This document shows positions 62,047-64,000 of a stretch of DNA of 64,000 nt, one piece after another. Origin of the DNA: Deinococcus sp. AB2017081. Lineage in GTDB: Bacteria > Deinococcota > Deinococci > Deinococcales > Deinococcaceae. The notes beneath the pieces were generated by a model. The model did not search any database. It was not told where the DNA came from and worked only from the letters and a program-made list of their open reading frames with translations. Position 1 is the first letter of the stretch; each line of letters opens with the position of its first letter. The position numbers and the translations under genes are program-made. Where the stretch lies: positions 2,907,501-2,971,500 of the forward strand of contig NZ_CP140098.1 in the NCBI RefSeq assembly GCF_034440735.1, in the 5' to 3' direction.

Positions 62047-62997
62047 ATGGCTCCGGGCAGGCCCACCACATCCAGCTTCCCGACCCTGGCGCAGCTGCGC
62101 TCGCTGATCGCCGTGGCCGATGCCGGCGGCTTCAGCGAGGCCGCGGCGGAGCTCGGCGTGTCGCAGTCGTCGCTGAGCGAGGCGGTGGCCAAGCTGGAAG
62201 ACGTGGTGGGCCGCCCCCTGCTGCGGCGCTCGCCCGCCGGCACGGTGGTCACGCCGGCTGGAGCGCGGGTGCTGGCCCACGCCCGGACGGCGGTGCAGGC
62301 GGCCGGGGACGTCCTGCTGGCCGCGCAGGACGACCGGGAACTGGCGGGGGTGTTGCGGGTGGCCTCGTTCCGGTCGACGGCCACCCACCTGCTCCCGCCG
62401 GTGCTGGCGGCGTTCCGGCGCGACCACCCCGCGGTGACCGTGCGCCTGCTGGACGGCGAGGCGGACGGCGGCGGCGAGGCCCAGGTGCGGGACGGCCAGG
62501 CGGACATCGCCCTGGTGGTCGGCGAGGCCATGCCGGGGTTGCGCCTGACTCCCCTGCTGGACGACGAGTATCTGTTCGTCGCGCCCGAATCGCGGGGGAC
62601 GCAGCCGGTGACCTTCGAGGAGCTGACGGCCTCGGCGCTGCTGTTGCCACCCGGCCTGAACTCGTGCCATGTGCGGGTGCAGTCGTACCTGCGGCCCCTG
62701 GGGATCAGCCCCGCGGCCGTGACCGAGATCGATCAGGACAGCGTGATCCTGGGCATGGTGCGCCACGGCCTGGGCGTGACGGTCATGCCACGTCTGGCGC
62801 TGCTTCCCCTTCCAGATGGGCTGGTGGCCCTGCCGCTGCCGCAGTCCCTGACCCGTCCGCTGGCGGTGGCGACCCTGCCGCACCGGTCACACCTGCCGGT
62901 CATCCGGACGTTCACAGCCGCGCTGCTCGACTCGCTGGGCCGGGCGGACACCCGGCCAGGGGACGGATGGCGACCGGGTCAGGCTCTGCTACATTGA
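62047..62997 (+). CDS. LysR family transcriptional regulator
   Basis: The 316-residue protein has the LysR helix-turn-helix at about residues 15-75 ([20 protein letters not shown], then [20 protein letters not shown]) and a periplasmic-binding-type effector domain (about 100-300). '[20 protein letters not shown]' is typical of the OxyR/CysB-like group, but the two cysteines of OxyR are not in place. TACAGT (62036-62041) lies five bases before the ATG. Its stop codon overlaps the -10 box for the Cys leader peptide. Confidence 0.85.
   Translation: MAPGRPTTSSFPTLAQLRSLIAVADAGGFSEAAAELGVSQSSLSEAVAKLEDVVGRPLLRRSPAGTVVTPAGARVLAHARTAVQAAGDVLLAAQDDRELAGVLRVASFRSTATHLLPPVLAAFRRDHPAVTVRLLDGEADGGGEAQVRDGQADIALVVGEAMPGLRLTPLLDDEYLFVAPESRGTQPVTFEELTASALLLPPGLNSCHVRVQSYLRPLGISPAAVTEIDQDSVILGMVRHGLGVTVMPRLALLPLPDGLVALPLPQSLTRPLAVATLPHRSHLPVIRTFTAALLDSLGRADTRPGDGWRPGQALLH
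62990..62995 (+). promoter_or_regulatory. -10 box of the cysteine leader/cysS transcript
   Basis: TACATT ends six bases before the ATG of the small leader ORF and overlaps the stop of the LysR gene. Confidence 0.6.
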
Positions 62998-63001
62998 GGA
63001 C

Positions 63002-63034
63002 ATGACCGTCCTGTGTTGCCCCTGCCTGCGGTAA
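63002..63034 (+). CDS. Cysteine-rich leader peptide upstream of cysS
   Basis: A 10-codon [13 protein letters not shown], has Cys codons TGT, TGC and TGC at positions 5, 6 and 8. It starts six bases after TACATT, so it is read from a leaderless mRNA. It ends 15 bases before a perfect hairpin and 105 bases before cysS. Such a run of Cys codons in so short an ORF is very unlikely by chance and fits a ribosome-stalling sensor of charged tRNA-Cys. Confidence 0.7.
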   Translation: MTVLCCPCLR

Positions 63035-63048
63035 GCAGCACCGACTGC

Positions 63049-63090
63049 CGGCCGCGCCCTGACTCTGTGGCGCGGCCGTTTCTGTTGTTC
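63049..63090 (+). terminator. Attenuator-like terminator between leader peptide and cysS
   Basis: CGGCCGCGCC (63049-63058) and GGCGCGGCCG (63069-63078) form a perfect 10-bp stem with a 10-base loop, followed by TTTCTGTTGTTC. It lies in the 5' region of cysS, where it would stop transcription unless an alternative fold forms. A smaller stem, GCAG-CACCGA-CTGC, just before it could serve as a pre-structure. Confidence 0.75.
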
Positions 63091-63139
63091 GTCCCGTGCG
63101 TAACCCTGCCCTGCCTGTCCCTGTGCCGAGGAGCCCCCC

Positions 63140-64000
<861 letters not shown>

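Overview
The window looks like chromosomal DNA from a Deinococcus-type bacterium. GC is close to 70%. It carries a bacillithiol deacetylase (bshB1), a probable aminofutalosine deaminase, a polyphosphate glucokinase, a tandem HspR-like regulator, and many genes whose -10 box (TANNNT) lies only 5-8 nt before the start codon, the architecture of leaderless mRNAs. No transposase, integrase, phage gene or CRISPR array was seen.

Layout. 1-2770: end of an ABC transporter pair, a truncated haemoglobin and DAHP synthase/chorismate mutase. 2944-6270: a minus-strand type IV pilus minor-pilin operon, then an AT-rich promoter region. 6910-9378: a 2H phosphoesterase, a SufR-like Fe-S regulator and an Mrp ATPase. 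9477-15117: a pseudokinase with a PEGA domain, guaA, a single-domain LuxR regulator and a GAF-GAF-HD-GYP protein preceded by a small overlapping ORF. 15366-18681: tRNA-Thr, bshB1, an orphan ParA, a 1-Cys peroxiredoxin and a lipoprotein. 18889-24749: acyl-ACP desaturase, chromate transporter, hisC, a TetR regulator with a palindrome, two small enzymes and small unknown genes. 24886-33756: mutS, two 2-hydroxyacid oxidases, a two-domain DUF1080 lipoprotein and mutL. 33793-42895: asparagine-synthase-like protein, secA, lipoprotein, amidohydrolase, Spo0M family, ppgK and TetR. 43003-48925: a 2-phosphoglycerate-kinase-like protein that appears to start at ATC, ohr, pdxH, mutM, a monooxygenase, pcp and small genes. 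48981-56862: a MoxR operon with a DUF58-transglutaminase fusion, epimerase, thioesterase, DUF402, purN and an M20 peptidase. 56988-61504: tandem HspR-like regulator, phosphatase, then a TPR/BTAD regulator divergent from a small exported peptide, a 65-residue ORF and an HD-GYP protein. 61626-64000: small unknown gene, LysR regulator, a cysteine-rich leader peptide with a terminator, and cysS running off the end.

The two strongest candidates for undescribed biology are at the right end. One is the locus at 58566-61504: a TPR-containing regulator faces a 44-residue exported peptide with an internal repeat, across -10 boxes that overlap on opposite strands, and the peptide is followed by an HD-GYP phosphodiesterase. 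This layout recalls peptide-pheromone systems with TPR receptors. The other is a leaderless 10-codon ORF (three Cys codons) followed by a perfect hairpin upstream of cysS, which looks like a cysteine-sensing attenuator. Gene calls rest on reading motifs and translated sequence by eye; no database search was run.
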